DNA from: Candidatus Kutchimonas denitrificans | GTDB taxonomy: Bacteria > Gemmatimonadota > Gemmatimonadetes > Palauibacterales > KS3-K002 | Length of the DNA stretch: 37,918 bases | Direction: 5' to 3' | NCBI GenBank assembly: GCA_011774835.1 | Contig: JAACAK010000091.1 | Location: 1 to 37,918, forward strand | Shown: positions 27,451 to 36,229 of the stretch, one piece after another | Layout of the letters: every line of letters begins with the position of its first letter | Numbering within the stretch: position 1 is the stretch's first letter | The notes under the pieces: generated by a model | What the model was told of the DNA's origin: nothing | Seen by the model: the letters and a program-made list of their open reading frames with translations, nothing else | Databases searched by the model: none | Program-made: the position numbers and the translations under genes

Positions 27451-27806
27451 GGGGGCGAACTGGCTTCGACGGGTTTAGTGAAGGTGGAGCAGCGTGCCGA
27501 GGGCGCCCGGACCCTCGTAAATCAACCGGGCAAAATCACAACTGCCAACGACAACTTGGCACTGGCTGCTTAAACATTAAGTAGCCCGTCTCTTGATCGA
27601 CCGGGCCCGAGGTCGGTCTCGAGGCGTCGATAAATCGGGCTGGCCGGCCACGTGGCCGCGGCGTGTCCGGTGAGATCTTACAGCGGCTAGCTTCCGGAGA
27701 GGCCGCCTATCGGCCGATGCGGGGCGAACCAACGAACGGTAGGCTACGCACGTAGCGGCTCTGCCGGATCTATTTCCGGACGCGGGTTCGATTCCCGCCG
27801 CCTCCA
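27451..27806 (+). ncRNA. ssrA: tmRNA (transfer-messenger RNA)
   Basis: About 356 nt. The 5' end GGGGGCGAACTGGCTTCGAC is the conserved tmRNA start, and the 3' end has the T-arm GCGGG-TTCGATT-CCCGC and acceptor strand CGCCTCC, pairing over 7 bp with GGGGGCG (one G-U). The discriminator is A; CCA is not encoded. The tag frame, read from GGC at 27529 to TAA at 27571, gives GKITTANDNLALAA, ending in the ALAA degron recognised by ClpXP-type proteases. The resume codon is inferred from the family pattern. It rescues stalled ribosomes together with SmpB, whose gene is not here. Confidence 0.97.
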
Positions 27807-27815
27807 TCAACAACG

Positions 27816-27920
27816 GTGAGGAGTGAGGAGTAAGGGGTCAGGAGTGGTCAGCGGTCGGCGCCGCTGGCCTTTTTGTTTCATCGGGCTGACGCTCCCCACC
27901 CCTTACCCCTCACCCCTCAC
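27816..27920. repeat. inverted degenerate heptamer repeat (GTNAGGR units)
   Basis: Left arm 27816-27843 is four 7-nt units of the form GTNAGGR (GTGAGGA, GTGAGGA, GTAAGGG, GTCAGGA), then a decayed fifth. Right arm 27893-27920 is four units of the reverse complement (TCCCCAC, CCCTTAC, CCCTCAC, CCCTCAC), with decayed copies beyond. The arms (27816-27844 and 27892-27920) match at about 25 of 29 positions and enclose the tmRNA terminator. The right arm ends 17 nt before the thiI ATG. Confidence 0.8.
27846..27875 (+). terminator. rho-independent terminator of tmRNA
   Basis: GGTCAGCGG (27846-27854) pairs with CCGCTGGCC (27861-27869) across a 6-nt loop, with one G-U pair, followed immediately by TTTTTG. 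This is a textbook intrinsic terminator 40 nt after the tmRNA end. It sits in the loop between the two arms of a heptamer repeat element. Confidence 0.85.
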
Positions 27921-27937
27921 TCCCTTACTGTTCTCCT

Positions 27938-29410
27938 ATGGCGGATCTAAGACACCTCATACTCATCCGGCCCTGCGGCGAGCTGGCGATCAAGTCGCGA
28001 CAGACGCGGCGGCGCTTCCAGCGCGGGCTGGTGGCCGCGCTGCAGGATGCCCTCGCCTCGACCGGCGGCGACTACCGCCTGCGGGACGAGTGGAATCGTC
28101 TCTTCGTCGAGGCGGAGAATCCTGGCGCGGCGGCGGCTGTGTCCAGGGTGTTCGGGATCGCTTCGATTTCCGAGGTCGAGGCCACCGCGGAGCCGCGACT
28201 CGATGCGATCGTGGAAACCGGCGCCCGCGTCTACACCGACCGGGTGCGCGGCGGCACCTTCGCCGTCAGAGCCCGTCGGGCCGGCCGCCACAGCTTCTCT
28301 TCCCGAGACGTGAACTACGAGCTCGGTGCGGCGCTCAATCGATACGCCGAGGTCGATCTCGATCGACCGGACGTGAGCGTGTACGTGGAGGTGCGGGAGG
28401 GCCGGGCCTATTTCTTCAGCCGCAAGATCCCCGGTCCCGGCGGCTTCCCGCTGGGGGTCGAGGGCCGGGCGGTGGCCTTGCTGTCCGGCGGTTACGATTC
28501 CGCCGTCGCCGCCTGGATGCTGCTGCGCCGCGGCGTCACCTTGAGCTACGTCTTCTGCAACCTGGGGGGCAGCGCCTACGAGCGGGCCGTCCTGAACGTG
28601 GCCAAGCTGCTCGCCGATGGCTGGAGCTACGGATCGAGGCCCGACATCCACGTGATCGACTTCGAGGACGTCGTCCGGCAGCTGAAGGGGGGCGTCGAGG
28701 AACGCTACTGGCAGGTGGTGCTCAAGCGGCTGATGTACCGGGCCGGCGCCGCCGTGGCCGCCGAGATCGGCGCCCACGCCATCGTCACCGGCGAGTCGGT
28801 GGGCCAGGTCTCCTCCCAGACGCTGGCCAACCTCCGGTCGATCGAGGAATGTGTCACGATCCCGGTGCTGCGCCCGCTGATCGGCTTCGACAAGCAGGAG
28901 ATCATCGCGCGCAGCCGCGAGATCGGCACCTACACGCTCTCCGAGAAGGTGCGTGAGTACTGCGCACTCACCGAAGAGCATCCGGTGACCGGTGCGACCC
29001 CGGAGCAGGTGGCAGCGGCTGAGGACGGCCTCGACCTGTCGATCGTGGATCGCGCCGTGACCGGGCGGCGTGCCCTCGATCTGCGAGGGCTCGATAGCGC
29101 CGACCTGGTCATGCCTTATCTGTACACCGCCGAAGTACCCGATGGCAGCGTGGTGATCGATACTCGTGACCGGCAGGAATACGACAGGTGGCATTATCCC
29201 GGTTCCGAGCACCGGGACTTCTGGGAGTTGTACAGCGACAGCGATTCACTCGATCGTGATCGCTCCTACGTGCTCTACTGCGATCTCGGCCTGCGGACCG
29301 CCCAGCTGGCCGAGAAGCTGCAGGGCTCCGGCTACGAGGCGTACTCCTTCAAGGGCGGCGTGCGGGGCCTGCGCCAATGGTTAGAGAAGAACGCGGTGAC
29401 GACCGACTGA
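27938..29410 (+). CDS. thiI: tRNA 4-thiouridine synthase ThiI with rhodanese domain
   Basis: A 490-residue protein: an N-terminal ferredoxin-like/THUMP region (1-170), a PP-loop ATPase with SGGYDS (183-188), and a C-terminal rhodanese domain (about 400-490). It makes s4U8 in tRNA, and in some bacteria supplies sulfur for thiazole synthesis. Both redox cysteines expected in the E. coli type are present: C342 in REYCALTEEHP and C448 in the rhodanese loop YCDLGLRTA. The ATG at 27938 lies 17 nt after the inverted heptamer repeat. A second repeat element follows its stop. Confidence 0.95.
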   Translation: MADLRHLILIRPCGELAIKSRQTRRRFQRGLVAALQDALASTGGDYRLRDEWNRLFVEAENPGAAAAVSRVFGIASISEVEATAEPRLDAIVETGARVYTDRVRGGTFAVRARRAGRHSFSSRDVNYELGAALNRYAEVDLDRPDVSVYVEVREGRAYFFSRKIPGPGGFPLGVEGRAVALLSGGYDSAVAAWMLLRRGVTLSYVFCNLGGSAYERAVLNVAKLLADGWSYGSRPDIHVIDFEDVVRQLKGGVEERYWQVVLKRLMYRAGAAVAAEIGAHAIVTGESVGQVSSQTLANLRSIEECVTIPVLRPLIGFDKQEIIARSREIGTYTLSEKVREYCALTEEHPVTGATPEQVAAAEDGLDLSIVDRAVTGRRALDLRGLDSADLVMPYLYTAEVPDGSVVIDTRDRQEYDRWHYPGSEHRDFWELYSDSDSLDRDRSYVLYCDLGLRTAQLAEKLQGSGYEAYSFKGGVRGLRQWLEKNAVTTD

Positions 29411-29520
29411 ACATCCAACATCGAACGTCCACCGTCCAACATCGAACGTCCACCGCCCAACATCCAACGGAATCGCAACCCACGTTCGCTGTTGGACGTT
29501 GGATGTCGGACGTTCGATGT
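29411..29520. repeat. inverted degenerate heptamer repeat (ACRTCSA units)
   Basis: Left arm 29411-29466 is eight consecutive 7-nt units: ACATCCA, ACATCGA, ACGTCCA, CCGTCCA, ACATCGA, ACGTCCA, CCGCCCA, ACATCCA. Right arm 29486-29520 is five units of the reverse complement (TCGCTGT, TGGACGT, TGGATGT, CGGACGT, TCGATGT). GGACGTTCGATGTT (29508-29521) is the exact reverse complement of AACATCGAACGTCC, which occurs twice in the left arm. It fills the whole gap between the convergent thiI and mlaD genes and may act as a two-way transcript end. Confidence 0.85.
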
Positions 29521-29529
29521 TCGGCTGGT

Positions 29530-30510
29530 TCAGAACACCCGGATCGGCGGCACGTATTTCCGCGGGTTCTCCCGCAGCTCGGTCACGACGGCCTGCACAT
29601 CCACCAGCAGCTTCAGCAGGCTCTCGTAGAGCTCCTGGTCGGTGAGCATCTGACCGAGAGCGCCTTCCCCAGATTCCAGGGCCGACAACAGCGAATCGGC
29701 ACGCGCCGACGTCGAGGCCAGGTTGCGGTAGAGGCCGTCGTCGGTCAGCAGGCGTGAGAGCGTTCCTTCCCCGGTAACCAGCGTGGCCGTCAACGTATCG
29801 ACTCCGGCGATCACCGAGCGTAGATCCGCGTAAAGCTCCTCGTCCTGTGCCAGCTGGACCAGCGCGCCTTCGCCCTGCGCCACCGCCCTCAGGAACTCGT
29901 TCATCGATCGGGACGTCGTCAGCAGGTCGACGTAAAGCGTCGTGTCCATCAGCAGGCGCCCCATCGTTCCCTGCCCGGCCAGCAGGCTGTCGGCGATCGA
30001 GCGGAGCGTACGCAGCGTGGCCGCCAGATCGTCGACCAGCTCGGACGCGGAGCCGAACAGCTCCTCGTAGTCGATGGCGGCGGCGCTTGGGACCGTGTCG
30101 CCCTCCTCCAGCATCGGGACGCCGGGCGAGCCGGGCGTGATGTCGATGATCTTGTCGCCCAGCAGCCCCTGCGTGCGGATCCGGGCCTCGGAGTCCTGGC
30201 GGATCTGGTTCGACACGTTCCGATCGATGGCGAGCGTGAGCTCGAGCACCTGGTCCGAGCCCCGGCGCTGCTCGACGGGAACGAACTCGATACGGTTGAC
30301 CTTGCCCACGTCCTGTCCTGCGACGCGGACGCTGGCGCCCTCGATCAGCCCGTTGGCGTTGGGCAGGAACGTCGTGAGGTTGTACCGGTCCCCGAAGACC
30401 GCCCCGGTCTCCCCGATGAAGAAGACCGCCACCGCGAGCACGCCGAGGGCGACGGCCACGGCCGCGCCGACCCGTATCTGGCTCCAGCTGATCCTCGACT
30501 CGCCATTCAT
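29530..30510 (-). CDS. mlaD: MCE-family lipid transport protein (MlaD-like)
   Basis: A 326-residue protein with one N-terminal membrane helix (IRVGAAVAVALGVLAVAVFFIG) and a periplasmic MCE domain (about 43-126: FLPNANGLIEGASVRVAGQDVGKV). The C-terminal part holds four repeats exactly 34 residues apart, starting at 179, 213, 247 and 281, each of the form G-E/Q-G-x-L/M-x-x-L/M, then D-x-x-LY-x-x-L. It ends ENPRKYVPPIRVF. MlaD rings bind phospholipid for transport between inner and outer membranes. It is the last gene of mlaE-mlaF-mlaD; longer than E. coli MlaD (about 180) because of the repeats. Confidence 0.93.
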   Translation of the reverse strand: MNGESRISWSQIRVGAAVAVALGVLAVAVFFIGETGAVFGDRYNLTTFLPNANGLIEGASVRVAGQDVGKVNRIEFVPVEQRRGSDQVLELTLAIDRNVSNQIRQDSEARIRTQGLLGDKIIDITPGSPGVPMLEEGDTVPSAAAIDYEELFGSASELVDDLAATLRTLRSIADSLLAGQGTMGRLLMDTTLYVDLLTTSRSMNEFLRAVAQGEGALVQLAQDEELYADLRSVIAGVDTLTATLVTGEGTLSRLLTDDGLYRNLASTSARADSLLSALESGEGALGQMLTDQELYESLLKLLVDVQAVVTELRENPRKYVPPIRVF

Positions 30511-30532
30511 ATCCCGGTCGGACTCCTCGTGT

Positions 30533-31339
30533 TCAGTCGATGAACTGCCGCACGTACTCGTCGGTCGACGCTTCCATCTCCTCCGGCGTCCCGTAGAAAC
30601 ATATGCGACAATCCCGCAGCATGGCGATATGCGTCGACACGGCCATCACCGCCCGGACGTCGTGGCTCACCACCACCGACGTGACGTCCAGCTCCCTCTG
30701 CAGCCGCTGGATCAGCTCGACGATCGTGTTCGCGGTCAGCGGATCGAGGCCGGTGGTCGGCTCGTCGTAAAGCAGGATCTTCGGCTGATGGACGATCGCC
30801 CGGGCGATCCCGACCCGCTTCTTCTGGCCGCCCGAAAGCTCCGACGGCAACCGCATCCCGAACTCCTCGAGCTCCATGTCGACCAGGGCCAGCGCCTGGC
30901 GGACCTGATCCTCGACGTCGCTCTCAGCGAGACGCATGTGCTCGCGCAGCGGGTACGCCACGTTTTCGTAGACCGTGAGCGAATCGAACAATGCCGCCGC
31001 CTGGAAGACCATCCCCATCTTCTGGCGGACCTCCAGCACCTCCTCGAAGGTCAGCTGGTTGATGTCCTCGCCGTCGATCACCACCTGTCCGCCGTCCGGC
31101 ACCAGCAGCCGCAGGATCAGCTTGAGGATCGTCGACTTGCCCACTCCCGACGGACCCAGGATCGAGAGCGCCTCACCCTCCCGCACCTGGAAGCTGACCT
31201 CGCACAGGACCGGCTTGGCGAACGCCAGCGAGAGGTCCCGGACGTCGATCACGATCTGGGACCGATCGTCGGTCGCGTGGCCGGCCCGTTCCGTCGGTGC
31301 CGTCTCGGCTCTCGTGGCAGTCGGCTGCTCGTTGGTCAT
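30533..31339 (-). CDS. mlaF: lipid ABC transporter ATP-binding protein (MlaF-like)
   Basis: A 268-residue ABC ATPase: Walker A GPSGVGKST (62-70), signature LSGGQ (168-172), Walker B ILLYDEP (188-194), and the D-loop TTGLDP. It powers lipid movement by MlaE and MlaD at the inner membrane. The start MTNEQPTATR at 31339 overlaps the mlaE stop by 4 nt (ATGA). An uninterrupted frame runs back to 32161, but that part is the shadow of mlaE, not a fusion. The first 28 residues are a non-conserved, polar extension. Confidence 0.95.
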   Translation of the reverse strand: MTNEQPTATRAETAPTERAGHATDDRSQIVIDVRDLSLAFAKPVLCEVSFQVREGEALSILGPSGVGKSTILKLILRLLVPDGGQVVIDGEDINQLTFEEVLEVRQKMGMVFQAAALFDSLTVYENVAYPLREHMRLAESDVEDQVRQALALVDMELEEFGMRLPSELSGGQKKRVGIARAIVHQPKILLYDEPTTGLDPLTANTIVELIQRLQRELDVTSVVVSHDVRAVMAVSTHIAMLRDCRICFYGTPEEMEASTDEYVRQFID

Positions 31340-32196
31340 GTAAAAAGAATAGATATCAACAGCTGCGTGAGGAAGTAGTCGACCGCCAGGATGAGGATCG
31401 ACGCCGTGACCACGGCCCGGGTCGTGCTGACGCCGACGCCGGCCGTGCCGCCTGTCGTCTGCAGTCCGAAGTAGCAGCCGGTCATCGCGATGATGCCGCC
31501 GAAGAAGAACGGCTTGATCAGTCCCGCCAGCACGTCTTTGGGTACGAGGCGCAGCACGAAGCCCGACTGGGCCAGCGTCTGGTAGACCGACCGCATATAG
31601 AGGTCCGCGGTGAGATCGAGCTTGACCACCGCGATCAGCAGGCCGCCGAAGATCGCGATCGTGTCCGTGATCACGGTCAGGATGGGGAGCATGATCAGCG
31701 CCGCCACCAGCCGGGGCGTCACCAGCTTCTTGATCGGGTCGGTGCCGATCACGTTGAGCGCGTCGATCTGCTCGGTCACCTTCATCGAGCCCAGCTGCGC
31801 CGCCATCCCGGCGCCCACCCGGCCCGCCACCATCAGGGCGGTGAGCACCGGCCCCAGCTCGCGCACCGCGCTGGCGCCCACCAGCCGGCCGATATAGATG
31901 GTCGCGCCGAACCGCCGCATCTCCACCGAGCTCTGCAGCGCCAGCACCATCCCGGTGAACAGCCCGGTCAGCAGGACGATCCCCAGCGACCCGACCCCGA
32001 TCAGGTCCATCTGCTGCAGGGTGTCCCGCCAGTAGAAGGGCCGCGCGAAGATGTAGCGCACCGCCTTCACGGTCAGGACCGTGTACTCCTGGACGCCCAA
32101 CACCGCTCGCTTGAGCCAGTTTTCGACCAGATACCACAGGTTCTTCAATGGGTCCCTCCACGGGCGCGCCGGGCCTTTGACAGCGGAGTCGGCCAT
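31336..32196 (-). CDS. mlaE: lipid ABC transporter permease (MlaE-like)
   Basis: A 286-residue membrane protein with about five hydrophobic segments. Family signatures are GIVLLTGLFTGMVLALQSSVEMRRFGA, RELGPVLTALMVAGRVGAGMAAQLGSMKVTEQIDAL in outline, and the cytoplasmic TPRLVAA region. It forms the membrane part of the MCE transporter with MlaF and MlaD. It is the first gene of the minus-strand operon, divergent from the heptose kinase gene across a 62-nt gap. MlaB (STAS) and MlaC genes are not adjacent. Confidence 0.95.
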   Translation of the reverse strand: MADSAVKGPARPWRDPLKNLWYLVENWLKRAVLGVQEYTVLTVKAVRYIFARPFYWRDTLQQMDLIGVGSLGIVLLTGLFTGMVLALQSSVEMRRFGATIYIGRLVGASAVRELGPVLTALMVAGRVGAGMAAQLGSMKVTEQIDALNVIGTDPIKKLVTPRLVAALIMLPILTVITDTIAIFGGLLIAVVKLDLTADLYMRSVYQTLAQSGFVLRLVPKDVLAGLIKPFFFGGIIAMTGCYFGLQTTGGTAGVGVSTTRAVVTASILILAVDYFLTQLLISILFT

Positions 32197-32258
32197 GTTT
32201 TATCTTCGCGCGCCGCTAAAAGCAAGTTAGCCCCCGAACCCAACCGCGGGAAACGGCC

Positions 32259-33251
32259 TTGCCAATCGACAGGAAGAGAATCGACGAGCTGCTGGAGCGC
32301 ACCCGCGATGTCCGGATCGCGGTGGTGGGCGACTGTATGCTGGACATCTACCTCACGGGAACGGTGGGCCGAATCTCCCCCGAAGCGCCCGTCCCGGTGG
32401 TCCATGTCAGCCAGGAGCGTTGGGCCCCGGGTGGAGCAGCGAACGTGGCGGGCGCGGTGACGGCGCTGGGCGCCGAGTGCGAGCTGGTCGGCGTGGTGGG
32501 TCTGGACTCGGCCAGCCGGCAGCTGGTCGACGCGCTGGCCCGGCTGGGCGTAGCCGGCGACCGGCTGGTCACGGTGCCCGAGCGGCAGACCACCACGAAG
32601 ACACGAATCATGGCGCGTCACCAGCATGTGGTCCGCTTCGATCGGGAGACCGACGCCGATGTCTCCGAGGACGTCGCTCGGCGGCTGCTGGAGAACGTGG
32701 AGGAGGTGGCCGATTCCGTCGACGCGATCATCCTCCAGGACTACAACAAGGGGGCGCTGGTACCCGCGGTGATCCAAGGGACGATCGAGATCGCCCAGCG
32801 AGGCGCGATCCCGGCGGTCGCCGATCCCAAGTTCGCTCGCTTCTTCGAGTACTCCGGCGTCCATCTCTTCAAGCCGAACGCCCACGAGCTCGCCGCCGCC
32901 CTCGGGACACCGTCCGCGCCGCGCGAACCCGATGGCCTCCGTGCCGCCAGCGAGCGGATCGGCTGCCAGTTCCTCCTCCTCACCCTCGCCGAGGAGGGGA
33001 TGATCCTCTATGGCCGCGACGACTCGTTCCATCATATCCACGCCGTCGCTCGTGACGTCTTCGACGTCTCCGGCGCCGGTGACATCGTCACCGCCACCGT
33101 CGCCGTCTGCCTCGCCGCCGGTGGCACGGAGATTGAAGCAGCTATGGTCGCCAATTACGCCGCCGGTGTCGAAGTCAGCAAGTCAGGTGTCGTGCCGGTC
33201 CGGCCGGACGAGATCCTGGCGGCGCTGGATGAGCATTCTGAGACGGCCTGA
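32259..33251 (+). CDS. rfaE1: D-glycero-beta-D-manno-heptose-7-phosphate kinase
   Basis: A 330-residue PfkB-family sugar kinase of the HldE N-terminal (RfaE1) type, without the nucleotidyltransferase domain that is fused in E. coli. It phosphorylates heptose-7-phosphate at C1 on the way to ADP-heptose for LPS core. Visible motifs are [32 protein letters not shown] (58-65) and the anion-hole/catalytic SGAGD (271-275, Asp275 as base). The start is TTG at 32259. It implies an LPS-bearing outer membrane, consistent with the adjacent Mla genes. Confidence 0.92.
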   Translation: MPIDRKRIDELLERTRDVRIAVVGDCMLDIYLTGTVGRISPEAPVPVVHVSQERWAPGGAANVAGAVTALGAECELVGVVGLDSASRQLVDALARLGVAGDRLVTVPERQTTTKTRIMARHQHVVRFDRETDADVSEDVARRLLENVEEVADSVDAIILQDYNKGALVPAVIQGTIEIAQRGAIPAVADPKFARFFEYSGVHLFKPNAHELAAALGTPSAPREPDGLRAASERIGCQFLLLTLAEEGMILYGRDDSFHHIHAVARDVFDVSGAGDIVTATVAVCLAAGGTEIEAAMVANYAAGVEVSKSGVVPVRPDEILAALDEHSETA

Positions 33252-33268
33252 GCCCACGAGACACCAAA

Positions 33269-34942
33269 ATGCCACGCTCCATACCTCAAGATATCGAAAT
33301 CGCGCAGGCCGCCGAGCTGCGGCCGATCGGGGAGATCGCCGACGGTCTCGGCCTCGAGGACGACGACTTCGAGCCCTATGGCCGGGACAAGGCGAAGGTC
33401 TCGCTGGACGTGTCGCGGCGGTCGCCGAAGGCGAAGCTCGTGCTGGTCACGGCCATCACGCCGACGCCGGCCGGTGAGGGGAAGAGCACGGTCTCGGTCG
33501 GGCTGGCCCAGGCGCTCAGCAAACAGAATGTGAACAACGTGCTCTGTCTTCGTGAGCCGTCGCTGGGCCCCGTGTTCGGGATCAAGGGCGGCGCGGCCGG
33601 GGGCGGCTACGCGCAGGTGATCCCCATGGAGGACATCAACCTCCACTTCACCGGCGACATCCACGCCATCACCAGCGCCCACAACCTGCTGGCGGCCATG
33701 CTCGACGCCCACATCCACCACGGCAACGAGCTGGGCGTCGACGTGCGCCGCATCACCTGGCCACGCGCCATCGACATGAACGACCGGGCGCTGCGGAACA
33801 TCGTGGTGGGGATGGGCGGCGCGGCTCACGGCGTGCCTCGACAGGACAGCTTCGTGATCACCGCCGCCAGCGAGATCATGGCCATTTTCTGCCTCGCCAC
33901 CGATCTCGACGACCTGACCGAGCGGCTGGGCCGGATCGTGGTCGGGTACACACGGGACAGGAACCCGGTGCGCGCATCGGACCTCGACGCGCACGGCGCG
34001 ATGACCGTACTGCTGCGCGACGCGTTGGCGCCCAACCTGGTCCAGACCCTCGAAGGCGGCCCCGCCTTCGTCCACGGCGGACCCTTCGGCAACATCGCCC
34101 ACGGCTGCAACTCGATCATCGCCACCCGCACCGGCCTGGCGCTGGGCGACATCGTCGTGACCGAGGCCGGCTTCGGGTCCGATTTGGGTGCCGAGAAGTT
34201 CTTCAACATCAAGTGCCGGACCGCCGGTTTCGATCCCCAGGCCGCCGTGATCGTGGTCACGACCCGGGCGCTCCGCCATCACGGCGGCGCCGCGAAAGAC
34301 GACCTGGCGAAGGCCGACCCGAAGGCCGTGGAGCGCGGCCTGCCCAACCTCGAGGCGCACATCGCCAACGTGAAGCAGCACGGCGTGCCGCCCGTCGTCT
34401 CGCTCAACGTGTTCGACGGCGACAGCGACGACGAGCACAAGCTGATCATGGGTCGCTGCGAGCAGCTGGGGGTGCCATGCCTGAAGACCGAGATCTGGGC
34501 CAGGGGCGGCGCCGGCGGCCAGGAGTTGGCCGAAGCGGTACGCGACACGGTGGAGCAGGGGAGCGCGAAGTTCGAACCGCTCTACCCGCTGGAGAGCACG
34601 ATCAAAGAGAAGGTGGCCACCATCGCCGAGAAGGTCTACGGCGCCGACGGCGTCAACTACACGCCGGGGGCCGAGAAGCAGCTGGCTCAGCTCGAGTCGC
34701 TGGGCTTCGGTGACCTGCCGATCTGCATGGCCAAGACCCAGTACTCGCTGAGCGACGACCCGGCCAAGCGGGCCCGACCCTCCGGCTTCGAGATCACCGT
34801 ACGTCAGGCCAACGTCTCCGCCGGCGCCGGCTTCATCGTCGTCTACACCGGCGACATCATGACCATGCCCGGCCTCGGCAGGAAGCCGGCGGCGGTGGGC
34901 ATGCAGGTGAACAAGAAGGGCAAGATCGAGGGGCTGTTCTGA
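33269..34942 (+). CDS. fhs: formate-tetrahydrofolate ligase
   Basis: A 557-residue enzyme of standard length joining formate and THF with ATP to give 10-formyl-THF. The P-loop is TPAGEGKST (66-74). Other family segments are [36 protein letters not shown] in outline, [13 protein letters not shown], and the C-terminal [24 protein letters not shown] part. It starts 17 nt after the kinase gene, and RidA follows 2 nt after its stop. It links to the one-carbon and methyl cycle genes (metK, ahcY) elsewhere in the window only by pathway. Confidence 0.97.
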   Translation: MPRSIPQDIEIAQAAELRPIGEIADGLGLEDDDFEPYGRDKAKVSLDVSRRSPKAKLVLVTAITPTPAGEGKSTVSVGLAQALSKQNVNNVLCLREPSLGPVFGIKGGAAGGGYAQVIPMEDINLHFTGDIHAITSAHNLLAAMLDAHIHHGNELGVDVRRITWPRAIDMNDRALRNIVVGMGGAAHGVPRQDSFVITAASEIMAIFCLATDLDDLTERLGRIVVGYTRDRNPVRASDLDAHGAMTVLLRDALAPNLVQTLEGGPAFVHGGPFGNIAHGCNSIIATRTGLALGDIVVTEAGFGSDLGAEKFFNIKCRTAGFDPQAAVIVVTTRALRHHGGAAKDDLAKADPKAVERGLPNLEAHIANVKQHGVPPVVSLNVFDGDSDDEHKLIMGRCEQLGVPCLKTEIWARGGAGGQELAEAVRDTVEQGSAKFEPLYPLESTIKEKVATIAEKVYGADGVNYTPGAEKQLAQLESLGFGDLPICMAKTQYSLSDDPAKRARPSGFEITVRQANVSAGAGFIVVYTGDIMTMPGLGRKPAAVGMQVNKKGKIEGLF

Positions 34943-34944
34943 TC

Positions 34945-35331
34945 ATGACGGATCCAAAGCGAATCCAGACCGACAATGCACCGGCCGCCATCGGCCCTTA
35001 CTCCCAGGCCATCGTCTCCGGCGGCTTGGTCTACACCGCCGGTCAGATCGGCCTCGACCCGGCCAGCGGCGAGTTCGTCGAGGGCGGCGTGGAGGAGCAG
35101 GCGCACCGCGTCCTCACCAACCTGAAAGCCGTGCTCGAGGCGGCGGGCTCCAGCATGAAAGACGTCGTCAAGACGACCATGTACCTGGCCGACATGGGCG
35201 ACTTCGCCGCCGTGAACGAGATCTACGGGAGTTACTTCGAGGAGCCCTATCCGGCCCGCTCCGCCGTCCAGGCGGCGAAGCTGCCCAAGGGCGCCCTGGT
35301 CGAGATCGACGCCATCGCACGCCTCGGCTAA
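34945..35331 (+). CDS. ridA: RidA family enamine/imine deaminase
   Basis: A 128-residue protein of the YjgF/YER057c/UK114 family, which hydrolyses reactive 2-aminoacrylate from PLP enzymes. Catalytic Arg105 (in YPARSAVQAAKLPKGA) and Glu120 (in LVEIDAIA) match the RidA subfamily. NAPAAIGPYSQAIVSGGLVYTAGQ is the usual N-terminal block. It sits 2 nt after fhs. Its TAA stop overlaps the stop of the convergent ferritin-like gene by 4 nt. Confidence 0.96.
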   Translation: MTDPKRIQTDNAPAAIGPYSQAIVSGGLVYTAGQIGLDPASGEFVEGGVEEQAHRVLTNLKAVLEAAGSSMKDVVKTTMYLADMGDFAAVNEIYGSYFEEPYPARSAVQAAKLPKGALVEIDAIARLG

Positions 35332-35999
35332 GGCTGACCCTCGGGAAACGTGCCCCTCAGGGCAGCGGATTCCTCGGCCATCTCCAGTCGGAATTCCCGG
35401 ATCTTCTCGCTGATGTGGTCCAGGTGTTCGGCGCCCGCGGCGCGGAACGCGCTGAGCTTGCGTACGAAATCGGAATTGGTGGCCGCGACCACGCTATCGA
35501 ACACCTGATTGATTTCCGAGCTCTCCAGCCGAATCACCAGGCGCAGCACGTCGGCCAGGTCCTCGAGGTCCTCGACCGCGGCCGCCTCCGCATCCATCCC
35601 GTACTCGAGCTTCGGAATCGCATCGCGCCACGGCCTGAAAGCCTCCTCGCGCCAGCCCTCGCGCGCCGCGCATTCCCGGCAGACGCCCAACAGCTCGGCA
35701 TGCTCCATCTCCTCGTCGGCCAGGTTCTCGAAGAACTCCTTCAGCTCGCGTTGTTTGGCATAACGCTCCGCCAGCCCTTCGTAGATACGGCTCGCCTTCA
35801 GCTCGAGCTCCACGCAGCGCTCGATCAGGTCGGGCACCGGGATGGCGGGCGGACGCAGCGCGCTGGCTTCCACCAACAGCGAAAGGAAGGTCCGATCGCG
35901 TCGGGCGATCAGCGCCTTGAGAAAGACCCCCCAGCCGAAGCACCGCACGGTCACCAAGGGATGAGCGACGATGTCTCGCTTGCGGATCACGCCGACCAT
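35328..35999 (-). CDS. ferritin-like / rubrerythrin-like protein
   Basis: A 223-residue helical protein. A non-conserved region of about 55 residues precedes a four-helix ferritin-like domain with candidate metal ligands: ERCVELELKASRIYEGLA (about 60-77), an ExxH in DEEMEHAELLG (E97, H100), LESSEINQVFD, and AGAEHLDHI (E191, H195). There is no rubredoxin domain. It may bind a di-iron centre and handle peroxide or iron, but the substrate is not known. The start at 35999 was chosen because GGAGGAGGAG lies about 4 nt upstream on the minus strand. A promoter is proposed further upstream. Confidence 0.82.
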   Translation of the reverse strand: MVGVIRKRDIVAHPLVTVRCFGWGVFLKALIARRDRTFLSLLVEASALRPPAIPVPDLIERCVELELKASRIYEGLAERYAKQRELKEFFENLADEEMEHAELLGVCRECAAREGWREEAFRPWRDAIPKLEYGMDAEAAAVEDLEDLADVLRLVIRLESSEINQVFDSVVAATNSDFVRKLSAFRAAGAEHLDHISEKIREFRLEMAEESAALRGTFPEGQP

Positions 36000-36073
36000 G
36001 ACGCTCCTCCTCCAGGAGTACCGCCGGGGGCCGCGTCGCACGAGCCATCGGTCGCCGAAGAGGTCAATCTATC

Positions 36074-36103
36074 ATCATACGGGAAGGCCCGCGGGCCGGA
36101 CAA
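36074..36103 (-). promoter_or_regulatory. probable promoter of the ferritin-like gene
   Basis: On the minus strand TTGTCC (36098-36103) and TATGAT (36074-36079) are separated by 18 nt, about 75 nt before the ATG at 35999. The spacer holds a GC-rich palindrome (GGCCCGCGGGCC). A reasonable sigma70 match by eye. Confidence 0.45.
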
Positions 36104-36229
36104 TAGAAAGGGATAATTCTTACAGTCGAAGGTCGCTGTTGCCCCCGCAGTCTGTCATCATCATCGAGGCCTGCCTAGTTTGATCTTTGTCGTTAGGAGA
36201 GAGTGCATGCGAATTGGAAGACCGGGCAG

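Noticed and set aside
29411-29470. CRISPR-like repeats
   Set aside because: The units are 7 nt and contiguous, with no spacers; a 20-nt identity at a 21-nt period is simply three heptamers.
30074-31378. Long plus-strand frame over mlaD and mlaF
   Set aside because: GC-rich antisense shadow without recognisable protein features; the minus-strand genes explain the region.
30533-32161. 542-codon frame suggesting an MlaE-MlaF fusion
   Set aside because: The N-terminal 274 residues are an Arg/Gly/Asp-rich shadow of mlaE in another frame; mlaE itself is intact in its own frame and mlaF starts at 31339.
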